DNA of 5,158 nucleotides from assembly GCA_022759165.1 (NCBI GenBank), contig JAEMPT010000135.1, forward strand, positions 1-5,158, in the 5' to 3' direction. A model generated the notes under the pieces. That model made no database searches. It saw only the letters and a list, made by a program, of their open reading frames with translations, and had not been told where the DNA came from. Position numbers and translations under genes: made by a program. Positions 1-5,141 of this stretch are shown here, one piece after another. This DNA comes from Thermoprotei archaeon (GTDB taxonomy: Archaea; Thermoproteota; Thermoprotei_A; Sulfolobales; Fervidicoccaceae). How positions within the stretch are numbered: position 1 is the first letter of the stretch; each line of letters opens with the position of its first letter.

Positions 1-84
1 GAGGGGGTGTATAGTAAGTTTCATGGAAGAAGGGGGAAATCCTCACCGCGAGGTGAGGATACCCCGTTCGTGAGGGCGGGGTAG
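1..84 (+). CDS. Possible C-terminal tail of TnpB (5' partial)
   Basis: Frame 1 is open from the left edge to a TAG at 82-84, giving a 27-residue basic, Gly/Arg-rich tail that starts EGVYSKFHGRRG and ends TPFVRAG. In many archaeal tnpB elements the last codons of the nuclease gene run into the RNA hairpins of the right end, and poorly conserved Arg/Gly/Pro-rich tails are usual there. No catalytic RuvC or zinc-finger residues fall inside the window, so the assignment depends on the element context. Frame 2 is also open, to a TGA at 71-73, and cannot be excluded. If the element is a degenerate end, neither frame may be coding. Confidence 0.35.
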   Translation, partial: EGVYSKFHGRRGKSSPRGEDTPFVRAG

Positions 85-89
85 TTCAC
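39..89 (+). ncRNA. Probable 3' scaffold of a TnpB guide (omega/re) RNA
   Basis: Hairpin 1 pairs 39-47 with 52-60 (ATCCTCACC / GGTGAGGAT), nine Watson-Crick pairs around a GCGA tetraloop. Hairpin 2 follows with no gap: 61-69 pairs with 74-82 (ACCCCGTTC / GGGCGGGGT), nine pairs including two G-T, around a GTGA tetraloop. Both loops are GNRA, which points to selection on the RNA rather than the DNA alone. In tnpB elements a non-coding RNA covers the 3' end of the gene and the right end, and the guide is the host DNA just beyond the element. Here the guide would start near base 90. The 5' end of the RNA is outside the window or inside the tnpB tail. Confidence 0.45.
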
Positions 90-125
90 TTTTCTATAGA
101 ATAGTTAAAAAATCATTTTAACAAA
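90..125 (+). promoter_or_regulatory. Likely promoter and dyads of the ABC exporter operon
   Basis: The A/T-rich stretch between the element end and the ABC gene contains a 10-base perfect palindrome, TTCTATAGAA (92-101), that could act as box A. It is followed by an inverted repeat GTTAAAA (104-110) / TTTTAAC (116-122) with a five-base spacer. A box centred near 97 would start transcription around 122-125, ahead of the Shine-Dalgarno at 134-141; the alternative box GTTAAAAAAT (104-113) would start it at about 133-135. The 7-bp dyad sits where an archaeal repressor would block the initiation complex. Positions are by eye. Confidence 0.35.
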
Positions 126-145
126 CCTATAAAGAGGGTGATTTT

Positions 146-1078
146 TTGACCAATTTAGCGATAAGAGCAGAATCCCTATGGAAAATTTATAATAGCAAGG
201 ATGGTCGCGTTGTAGCTTTGAAAGATATATCTATAAACGTTGAAAAGAATAAAATAACTACACTTTTAGGCAGAAATGGAGCTGGAAAGACCACATTCTT
301 AAGAATAGCTGCCACTCAACTCATCCCTACTAAAGGCAAAATAGAAGTAATGGGATACGATGCAGTAAACCAGCCTTATATGGTAAGGGAAAAAATAGCC
401 GTAGTTCCTCAGGATGCAAAGCCTCTTCTTTTCCCCTCTCCTCTTGAATACGTCTCTTCCATCCTAACCATGAGGGGATACAGTTTTAATGAAGCGAAAA
501 GCGTAGCGCATGAAGCACTTCAAGAATTAGGCTTCAGCGAAGCTCAGATGAGACAAGCAGCATGGGATTTAAGCGGAGGGTATCAGAGGAGACTTCTTCT
601 AGCGGCTGTACTAGCTATAAATGCGGAGCTTATCTTGTTAGACGAACCTACAATAGGGCTTGACCCGATAGCGAGGAGGGAGCTCTGGGGGGAGATCGCC
701 TATCTGAAAAAGAGAAACAAAACCATTCTGCTCACAACACATTATATGGATGAAGCTGAAAAGCTAAGCGATAAGGTAATTATTATACATAATGGACAGA
801 AAATACTGGAGGACGAGCCTAAGAAGTTAATAGATCGCTTTCAATGGAAAAGAAAGGTAGAGGTTTTGGATGAATGCGATAGGGAATTAATGAGCAAATA
901 TGGAGAAGTGCATGGGACCAAAGCCCCATATATAATTTATTTAAATGATGATTTCGATAGGGCAGTGAGCGAACTAAATATACATGGGTGTAGAAGTATA
1001 GCAGGTTTAACCAACCTCGAAGACGTGTTCTTGTATTCGGTGGGTGAGGAGAAATGGAAGTTGATTGGAGAAGAGTGA
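146..1078 (+). CDS. ABC-2 type exporter, ATP-binding protein
   Basis: This 310-residue protein is the ATPase of an ABC exporter of the NatA/CcmA/DrrA type (COG1131) and would act as a dimer on the inner face of the membrane. All nucleotide-binding motifs are present: Walker A GRNGAGKT (42-49), Q-loop VVPQD (Q89), signature LSGGYQRR (142-149), Walker B LILLDEP (162-168), D-loop GLDP (171-174) and switch His in TTH (H199). After the nucleotide-binding domain (about 5-225) comes a C-terminal extension ending in LTNLEDVFL (288-296), a hallmark of ABC-2 ATPases. The TTG start at 146 is preceded by GAGGGTGAT (134-142), an archaeal-type Shine-Dalgarno. The gene overlaps the permease gene that follows by 25 bases, so the two are translationally linked. 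The substrate (lipid, drug, ion or peptide) cannot be told from sequence. Confidence 0.93.
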   Translation: MTNLAIRAESLWKIYNSKDGRVVALKDISINVEKNKITTLLGRNGAGKTTFLRIAATQLIPTKGKIEVMGYDAVNQPYMVREKIAVVPQDAKPLLFPSPLEYVSSILTMRGYSFNEAKSVAHEALQELGFSEAQMRQAAWDLSGGYQRRLLLAAVLAINAELILLDEPTIGLDPIARRELWGEIAYLKKRNKTILLTTHYMDEAEKLSDKVIIIHNGQKILEDEPKKLIDRFQWKRKVEVLDECDRELMSKYGEVHGTKAPYIIYLNDDFDRAVSELNIHGCRSIAGLTNLEDVFLYSVGEEKWKLIGEE

Positions 1079-1815
1079 TCTCCCAACTAAGATCAGCACT
1101 AGCACTAGGATGGCTCAATGGAATAGTTGCAGCAAGAAGAAATCCCCTCTGGCTCCTCAGCAATATAGTTCCTCCTACATCATTTCTCATTTTGATGCGT
1201 CTATATGCGAGACCTGACATGTTACTATTCGCTTTGATAGGAGGGCTCCTGATGACTATTGCTTCAAATGCTATTGGGCTTATGGGCGATACCGTTTTCT
1301 ATAAGAGAGAGGTAAAGCTACAAGACATGATGGTAGCAAGCCCTATGAGGCCAGTATCGTATATGTTTGGCCTAATGCTGAGTGGTCTTTTCTTCTCTAT
1401 ACCTGGAATCGGGATCTTCATCGTTTTAATGGTTTACTACGGTCTACTAAACTGGGGAAATCTCCTCATCTACATATTCGCTTCTCTCTTATCTCTTATA
1501 ACGCTATCTGGTCTGTCATTTACCTTAGCAACCTTCGTTAAGGAGCCAAGATTCGTATGGCCTCTTTCAGGAATTTTATCTTTCGCTATTTCAGTGATCC
1601 CTCCAGTATATTATCCCTCAACGATATTGCCCGATTGGTTAGCTAAAATATCTATGTTTATACCAACGAGCGTTGCTGCTGCTATCTTTCATTACCATTC
1701 GGGCCTCATCAAGATCCTCCCACTTCCAGAAATATTGCTTTGGGGAGTCTTGGTTTTGGAAGCGATATTATTTCTAGAGGTCGCAATGCACAGAAGCAGA
1801 TGGAGAGAAGTTTAA
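1054..1815 (+). CDS. ABC-2 type exporter, membrane permease
   Basis: This 253-residue hydrophobic protein is the membrane partner of the preceding ATPase and probably works as a homodimer, since only one permease gene is present. I see six membrane segments near residues 31-50, 57-79, 102-129, 134-162, 167-184 and 224-245. The loop after segment 5, IPPVYYPSTILPDWL (182-196) followed by IPTSVAAA, is the typical ABC-2 pattern (Tyr-Pro, then Leu-Pro-x-Trp). The cytoplasmic stretch FYKREVKLQDMMVASPMRP (82-100) after segment 2 resembles the region that contacts the ATPase. ATG 1054 has a GGTGA Shine-Dalgarno at 1043-1047 with a six-base spacer. An in-frame GTG at 1075 that overlaps the upstream TGA is a possible alternative and would remove seven residues. 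The substrate is unknown. Confidence 0.9.
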   Translation: MEVDWRRVISQLRSALALGWLNGIVAARRNPLWLLSNIVPPTSFLILMRLYARPDMLLFALIGGLLMTIASNAIGLMGDTVFYKREVKLQDMMVASPMRPVSYMFGLMLSGLFFSIPGIGIFIVLMVYYGLLNWGNLLIYIFASLLSLITLSGLSFTLATFVKEPRFVWPLSGILSFAISVIPPVYYPSTILPDWLAKISMFIPTSVAAAIFHYHSGLIKILPLPEILLWGVLVLEAILFLEVAMHRSRWREV

Positions 1816-1826
1816 ATTTTCTTTCC
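1816..1826 (+). terminator. Weak T-rich stop for the ABC operon
   Basis: ATTTTCTTTCC follows the permease stop directly. Archaeal termination usually needs only a T-rich non-template tract. This one is short and interrupted, so termination may be incomplete, and the convergent tRNA begins 24 bases after the stop. Confidence 0.25.
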
Positions 1827-1839
1827 ATGATAACGAAAG

Positions 1840-1914
1840 CGCCGCGGCCGGGATTTGAACCCGGGTCACGGGCTCGACAGGCCCGCATACTAGGCCAGGC
1901 TATACTACCGCGGC
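1840..1914 (-). tRNA. tRNA-Asp (GTC)
   Basis: The minus strand folds into a complete 75-base cloverleaf. The acceptor stem GCCGCGG (1914-1908) pairs with CCGCGGC (1847-1841), and the discriminator is G (1840). The D stem GTAT/GTAT has two G-U end pairs, and the D loop carries GG at positions 18-19. The anticodon stem CGGGC/GCCCG closes the loop CTGTCGA, which reads GTC (Asp). The T arm is CCGGG-TTCAAAT-CCCGG. CCA is not encoded, as in many archaeal tRNAs. Anticodon GTC and discriminator G73 agree with archaeal AspRS identity elements. No intron is present. The gene lies 35 bases after the APC permease stop on the same strand and has its own box A. Confidence 0.97.
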
Positions 1915-1940
1915 TCCGATAGTTTTTTCCTGTAGTTAGA

Positions 1941-1952
1941 TTATAAATTTTA
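1941..1952 (-). promoter_or_regulatory. Box A/BRE of the tRNA-Asp gene
   Basis: On the minus strand this reads TAAAATTTATAA. The core TTTATAA is centred about 30 bases before the first tRNA base, the usual archaeal spacing when transcription starts a few bases upstream of the mature 5' end. The purine-rich BRE side overlaps the TAA stop of the APC permease gene (1950-1952). Confidence 0.6.
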
Positions 1953-3263
1953 TCTTTCGCGTTTCTTTCTGAGCCATTCCACGGGGAAAAAAGCGAGCGA
2001 TATCAGTAAGATGGATATGAAACTCCACTTGAGTTCATAAGAAGAAAGATTTACAGAGGAAACTCCTATCACTCCGAAAGCGATGGCGCTTAATATGCTT
2101 CCATAAGGTGCCCTGAATGCAGCGAGGCGATCCATCCTTTTCAACTTATAACAAACATATGAGGCAATATTTATGAGATACGGCATGTCTGTTCCTACAA
2201 CTAACCCGATCACCATAAGCTGAAAGAAATACTGTGGAAACGCTGATAAGATGATCGATGGCAAAGCAGCTATGAAAGTAGAGAAAGCAAAATTACCTCC
2301 GAGTTTTTTATCATACAAAGAGATCTTATTCGGAAGGAGTCCTTGCTCTGAAATGGAGTGTATAGAAGCGGCAATGCTCATCATTCCCACTAGCATCGTA
2401 GTTATGATGGCTAAAAAAACTGCTAGTGAAAAAGAAGCCTTTAAGAAGTACGGTGCTCCAATTTTTTCAAGCCCATATGAGAAAGGCGACATCTGGACCG
2501 TTGGTATACTTACGAAGTCATCGTTGGGGATAGTCATGTGGAGAGAGACGACAAGCAATGTATATATGCCCGCCGTAATAACGATTGAAGCAACAGTGGC
2601 CGAAGGAACTATCTTTTCAGCATCTCTTATTTCTTTATACAATGTAGGTATAGCTACCCATGCACCATATGCCCCTATTATCATTCCAATCGAGGATAGA
2701 AATTGCGTAGGATTAATTTTTGGTAATGGATAGGCGTTTACAATTGATCCCTTTGAAATCGCCCATCCAGAAAATCCCAAAGAAATTATTAGAAGAACAA
2801 CAGTGAGCAAATAGTTCGTGGTAGAGGATCTTTTGATCCCAATCATTGATATGACTGCGACAATAACTACCGTTACGATAGGCAGCACAATCGAAATGCT
2901 TCTGCCAATTGGAATCGCATATGAAAGATATTCCGGCGCAGTTATGGCTCCGATGACAATCGCTATAGTCCACCCAAGGAAAAAGCCAATTGAGGTCAAG
3001 AAAGATAATAGCCTTGAGATAATAGTGTCTCCAAGGACAAGCTTTGGATAAAGCACAGGCCCCCCGTTAAGTTTAAAGGCACTGGAAAGCTCCGAGTATA
3101 TAAGCCCTACTGATACCATCAATAAACCAGCAATAGGCCAAGCTATAATGTCCCAACTACCAATAAGTTTACCCGTCGTCCCGGGAAAAACGAATATGGC
3201 TAATCCGAACATTCCTCCAATCCCGAGCATTAAGGCTTCTTTATATCCTATCCCCGTTCCCAA
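1950..3263 (-). CDS. APC-superfamily amino-acid/polyamine permease
   Basis: This 437-residue integral membrane protein belongs to the APC superfamily (COG0531-like) and probably moves amino acids or related amines by proton symport or exchange. Family marks in order: GIGGMFGLAIFVFPG in helix 1 (14-28), the unwound substrate-binding segment; YSELSSAFKLNGGPVLYP (56-73) between helices 2 and 3; the loop IPTLYKEIRDAEKIVPSA (205-222), matching the family's conserved E-x-x-N/D-x-x-K-x-I-P-x-A region; SEQGLLPNKI (305-314); and FRAPYG (383-388). About twelve helices are visible, with a short N terminus and a basic C-terminal tail RKKRER. The TTG start at 3263 keeps the residues before helix 1 and follows GGTG (3274-3271). 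An in-frame stop at 3285-3287 limits any upstream start; ATG 3230 would begin inside helix 1. Substrate specificity cannot be assigned. Confidence 0.9.
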   Translation of the reverse strand: MGTGIGYKEALMLGIGGMFGLAIFVFPGTTGKLIGSWDIIAWPIAGLLMVSVGLIYSELSSAFKLNGGPVLYPKLVLGDTIISRLLSFLTSIGFFLGWTIAIVIGAITAPEYLSYAIPIGRSISIVLPIVTVVIVAVISMIGIKRSSTTNYLLTVVLLIISLGFSGWAISKGSIVNAYPLPKINPTQFLSSIGMIIGAYGAWVAIPTLYKEIRDAEKIVPSATVASIVITAGIYTLLVVSLHMTIPNDDFVSIPTVQMSPFSYGLEKIGAPYFLKASFSLAVFLAIITTMLVGMMSIAASIHSISEQGLLPNKISLYDKKLGGNFAFSTFIAALPSIILSAFPQYFFQLMVIGLVVGTDMPYLINIASYVCYKLKRMDRLAAFRAPYGSILSAIAFGVIGVSSVNLSSYELKWSFISILLISLAFFPVEWLRKKRER

Positions 3264-3264
3264 C

Positions 3265-3279
3265 CAAATGCACCATTTG
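3265..3279. repeat. Perfect 6-bp palindrome around the APC permease ribosome-binding site
   Basis: CAAATG (3265-3270) and CATTTG (3274-3279) are perfect inverted copies separated by three bases. On the minus strand the spacer and first arm base form GTGC, so the dyad contains the GGTG Shine-Dalgarno of the permease gene and ends one base before its TTG start codon. It could be a repressor site over the start region or a small mRNA hairpin. Confidence 0.4.
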
Positions 3280-3297
3280 TGCCTTTATACGAAAACG

Positions 3298-3306
3298 TTT
3301 TTAAAA
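3298..3306 (-). promoter_or_regulatory. Candidate box A of the APC permease
   Basis: The minus strand reads TTTTAAAAA, preceded by GTAATTAC. Centred near 3302, it predicts a transcription start near 3276 and a leader of about 13 bases that holds the GGTG Shine-Dalgarno. It lies just downstream, in the direction of transcription, of the 8-bp dyad at 3310-3329. Confidence 0.45.
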
Positions 3307-3309
3307 GTA

Positions 3310-3329
3310 ATTACTCAAAAATGAGTAAT
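3310..3329. promoter_or_regulatory. Candidate operator: 8-bp inverted repeat between divergent promoters
   Basis: ATTACTCA (3310-3317) and TGAGTAAT (3322-3329) are perfect inverted copies with an AAAA spacer, 20 bases in all. The site lies between the box A of the APC permease (about 3298-3306, minus) and that of the adenosyltransferase (about 3344-3353, plus). Size and symmetry suit a dimeric Lrp/AsnC, ArsR or other winged-helix regulator. No regulator gene is present in the window. Confidence 0.5.
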
Positions 3330-3343
3330 AAAGAAAGCAGATC

Positions 3344-3353
3344 TTTTTAATAT
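3344..3353 (+). promoter_or_regulatory. Candidate box A of the adenosyltransferase gene
   Basis: TTTTTAATAT is centred near 3349, predicting a start near 3374 and a leader of about 18 bases before ATG 3392. A weak Shine-Dalgarno AGGT (3378-3381) falls in that leader. Confidence 0.45.
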
Positions 3354-3391
3354 CAGTATTGAATAAACGATCTTCTTAGGTAGAAACTCTT

Positions 3392-3949
3392 ATGAAGTTT
3401 TACACAAAAAAGGGAGACAGTGGAAAAACATATTGTCTGAAATATCTAGAGTATATACCGAAAAATCATCCATTCATAGAATTTATAGGTACTTTAGATG
3501 AAGCCGAAGCTGCTATTGGATTTGCCAGCACCTTAATACCAAGAGAACTTTCTAGGCTAAAGGATGAACTAGATTGGATGCAGTCTCTTTTATTCAGAAT
3601 CGGATTCACGGTATCAGGAAAAAAGTGCATCGATGAAAGCGACTTAGCCTCTTTAGAGTCGATAACAGACTATTATTCGAAATATGTAAAAGGTCAGTTT
3701 ACTCTCAATGGTGGTCATCCAGCTTCAGCTGCTGTTAGCTTGGCTAGATCAATAGTTAGAAGAGCAGAGAGGAAGCTTGTTGATCTGATCGATCGAAAAG
3801 AACCAATCGGTGAGGAAAAGCTTGTTCTTTCTTTAATAAACAGATTGAGCAGCGCCCTTTATGCGATTCAATTAGCGATAAATGAGCTCACTGGCAGCGT
3901 AACTCATCCTGTAAAGTGTGAAAACGAGAGTGAGAATTACGAACGTTGA
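3392..3949 (+). CDS. PduO-type ATP:cob(I)alamin adenosyltransferase
   Basis: This 185-residue cytosolic enzyme transfers the 5'-deoxyadenosyl group of ATP to cob(I)alamin or a cobamide precursor, making the adenosylcobalamin coenzyme; family members are trimers of helical bundles. Motifs in order: YTKKGDSGKT (4-13), the N-terminal ATP-binding loop; GTLDEAEAAIG (33-43), matching the family's G-x-x-D-E-x-N region; FTLNGGHPASAA (103-114), matching F-x-L-P-G-G; ARSIVRRAER (118-127), with the Arg/Glu pair that binds ATP and the subunit interface; and INRLSSALY (149-157), matching L-N-R-L-S-D. Length is normal for the family. Two usual residues differ: Asn replaces Pro in PGG, and Glu replaces Asn after LDE. 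ATG 3392 follows a weak AGGT. The gene is divergent from the APC permease and probably leads an operon with the DUF123 gene. Confidence 0.87.
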   Translation: MKFYTKKGDSGKTYCLKYLEYIPKNHPFIEFIGTLDEAEAAIGFASTLIPRELSRLKDELDWMQSLLFRIGFTVSGKKCIDESDLASLESITDYYSKYVKGQFTLNGGHPASAAVSLARSIVRRAERKLVDLIDRKEPIGEEKLVLSLINRLSSALYAIQLAINELTGSVTHPVKCENESENYER

Positions 3950-3950
3950 A

Positions 3951-4415
3951 ATGCCATACTGCCGAGGATATTATTTATTTATATTCAAATTAAGAGAGGA
4001 TTTGAAGGTTTTAGTAGGTAGCTTGGGATTGATCTCTCTCGAGAAAGGCATTTATGGATATTTGGGATCTTCATTTACAAAAGGAGGAGTATTAATCAGA
4101 ATATCAAGGCATTTAATTAAAAACAAAATCAAAAGATGGCACATAGATTATCTGACTTCGATTGAAAGTGTGGAACCAGTGGAAGCTATGTGGGTTTGCT
4201 CTGAAAAAAGAGGGCTAGAAGCAGAATTAGCTTTATGCATAGGAAAATTCTTTGAGTACGCAGTAAAGGGATTTGGTTCTTCCGATTCAATAGCATATGG
4301 TCACCTGTTTAAGCTTCAAAGATCCAATGCGTATTATGTAAAAAATTATAATGATTTAATGTTTAATGCTTCTCTAAAAGGTCTGCTTCATAAATGTCTC
4401 TCTATAGCAAGATAG
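3951..4415 (+). CDS. DUF123 / Uri-family GIY-YIG-like protein
   Basis: From ATG 3951 this is 154 residues, about the usual size for the stand-alone DUF123 family (COG1833), compact proteins related to GIY-YIG endonucleases. Seen: GYYLFIFKL (6-14), the first strand; GIYGYLGSSFTKGG (33-46), the GIY-YIG-like core; RISRHL (50-55); KRWHIDYL (61-68), the family's near-invariant W-H-I-D-Y; Glu residues near 90-92; and GFGSSDSIAYGHLF (107-120), the conserved C-terminal G-F-G-S-S-D...H-L-F. The biological role is not established; nuclease activity is inferred from the fold. Start choice: ATG 3951 lies one base after the upstream TGA (3947-3949) and sits at the normal distance from the first strand. 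In-frame GTG 3918 or GTG 3930 would add 11 or 7 residues and overlap the upstream gene. None has a strong Shine-Dalgarno, so reinitiation is likely. Confidence 0.85.
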   Translation: MPYCRGYYLFIFKLREDLKVLVGSLGLISLEKGIYGYLGSSFTKGGVLIRISRHLIKNKIKRWHIDYLTSIESVEPVEAMWVCSEKRGLEAELALCIGKFFEYAVKGFGSSDSIAYGHLFKLQRSNAYYVKNYNDLMFNASLKGLLHKCLSIAR

Positions 4416-4424
4416 CCTTTAAGT

Positions 4425-4440
4425 TGCCCTTTACCCTTTC
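4425..4440 (+). terminator. Pyrimidine-rich candidate stop after the DUF123 gene
   Basis: GCCCTTTACCCTTTCT lies ten bases after the stop, in the 61-base gap between convergent genes. The T tracts are short and no hairpin is evident, so this is a weak call. Confidence 0.2.
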
Positions 4441-4476
4441 TAGCGGAATATGGGATTTATTAAAACTAATAATTAT

Positions 4477-5103
4477 TTATTCAGGAGGCGGTATAGATTT
4501 CCTAAGGAGCTCTACATGTTCATCGGTTAGCAGGGCTTCTCTATATGGAGTCATAGTTAATTTTCCTTTATTTATCTTTACTTTATTAAAGATGAATTTT
4601 TTGAGGTCAAGATCAGCTGTCAGGACTCTTATTTCTGGGAGACTCTCGAGCCACCCACTCAACAGTTCATCTTGTAAAACTGTTGATAGTTGCTTTGATG
4701 CTAGCCAGACTCTAACGTGTATAACCATTCCTCTTTTGTAACCACCATTCATCAGTGCTTTTAAAGTCATTTTGAATGCTTCATTAACTGTGCTTAGTTT
4801 TTGCTCTCCACCATAAGCTATGAAGACAGCATCAAAACTACCTGTAGCTACTTTTTTAGCTGTTTCCCCAAAGTTATCGTCATACGTGAAAACTGCTCCT
4901 ATGTTATCGCTGTATCCAGTGTAATAGGTATAGGAGGACAAAGTCGCAGCGACCAGTGCAGAACATATTCTATCAGGAAAAGTGATTATTGCGATTTTCC
5001 TGTATCCATCAAAAAGATGCTCACCGATAAGTCTACCAGTGAGGCTCCTTAGATAAATATCCTCAGGTAATGATAACATAGAACACTTGTTGCTTATAGA
5101 CAT
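4477..5103 (-). CDS. Unrecognised soluble alpha/beta protein
   Basis: From ATG 5103 this is a 208-residue protein that I cannot place in a family. Numbering from that ATG, it shows no signal peptide or membrane segment. It has alternating predicted strands and helices: KIAIITF (36-42), a helix SALVAATLSSY (48-58), GAVFTYDD (69-76), FDAVFIAYGGE (90-100), GMVIHVRVWL (125-134) and EIRVLTADL (157-165). This suggests a Rossmann- or RecA-like core, but there is no Walker A GKS/T and no recognisable cofactor motif. The tail ends in SIPPPE. Start choice: ATG 5103 lies just after AGGTGA (5112-5107), with a spacer that is short for ribosome binding; GTG 5109 (two residues longer) and ATG 5079 (eight shorter) are alternatives, and a leaderless message is possible. 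It converges on the DUF123 gene. Confidence 0.8.
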   Translation of the reverse strand: MSISNKCSMLSLPEDIYLRSLTGRLIGEHLFDGYRKIAIITFPDRICSALVAATLSSYTYYTGYSDNIGAVFTYDDNFGETAKKVATGSFDAVFIAYGGEQKLSTVNEAFKMTLKALMNGGYKRGMVIHVRVWLASKQLSTVLQDELLSGWLESLPEIRVLTADLDLKKFIFNKVKINKGKLTMTPYREALLTDEHVELLRKSIPPPE

Positions 5104-5132
5104 ATTCACCTAAAAAATTGTATAATAATTGT

Positions 5133-5141
5133 TGTTATATT
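5133..5141 (-). promoter_or_regulatory. Candidate box A of the last gene
   Basis: The minus strand reads TAATATAAC, centred near 5137, predicting a start near 5111 and hence a leaderless or very short-leader transcript. The surrounding bases are almost all A/T (5111-5158), so other boxes are possible. One is TATATATAAA at 5149-5158 on the plus strand, which could serve a gene beyond the right edge. Confidence 0.3.

Larger units (their letters stand above)
1..89 (+). mobile_element. Right end of an IS200/IS605-type tnpB element (partial, runs off the left edge)
   Basis: Only the 3' tip lies in the window. Seen: two adjacent perfect or near-perfect hairpins (39-60 and 61-82), then GTAGTTCAC. 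A subterminal hairpin followed by a short single-stranded cleavage tetra- or pentanucleotide is how IS200/IS605 right ends are built, because TnpA recognises hairpins rather than terminal inverted repeats. The exact tip cannot be fixed here; 89, after TTCAC, is my best guess. No target-site duplication is expected for this family. The transposase gene body, if present, lies left of the window, so it may be an intact element, a tnpB-only element or a relic. The identification rests on the fold and its resemblance to archaeal element ends, not on a database match. Confidence 0.5.

Noticed and set aside
1..110. Hairpins read as a CRISPR repeat or an intrinsic terminator
   Set aside because: There is no repeated unit with spacers. 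The two stems differ in sequence and lack a following T-run, while GTAGTTCAC and the open frame fit an insertion-sequence end better.
1096..1110. Short direct repeat AGCACTAGCACTA
   Set aside because: Two partial copies of a 6-base unit inside the permease coding sequence; chance level.
819..1220. A 133-residue minus-strand open frame
   Set aside because: It lies antisense across the ATPase-permease junction, has no domain or ribosome-binding site, and the plus-strand genes are clear.
1740..1922. A 60-residue plus-strand open frame across the tRNA
   Set aside because: Its second half (PRPGFEPGSRARQARILGQA) is the well-known false translation of the antisense strand of a tRNA; the rest overlaps the permease in another frame.
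2251..2733. A 160-residue plus-strand open frame, with a similar shorter one at 2818-3051
   Set aside because: Both are antisense to the APC permease, whose family motifs fix the true strand and frame.
2713..2973. An 86-residue minus-strand open frame
   Set aside because: Same strand as the APC permease but a shifted frame; the permease reads through without interruption, so this is not a frameshifted fragment.
4394..4741. A 115-residue plus-strand frame starting inside the DUF123 3' end, and another at 4801-5052
   Set aside because: Antisense to the last gene. The first half is a hydrophobic, Ser-rich string without a ribosome-binding site, and no family resemblance was seen.
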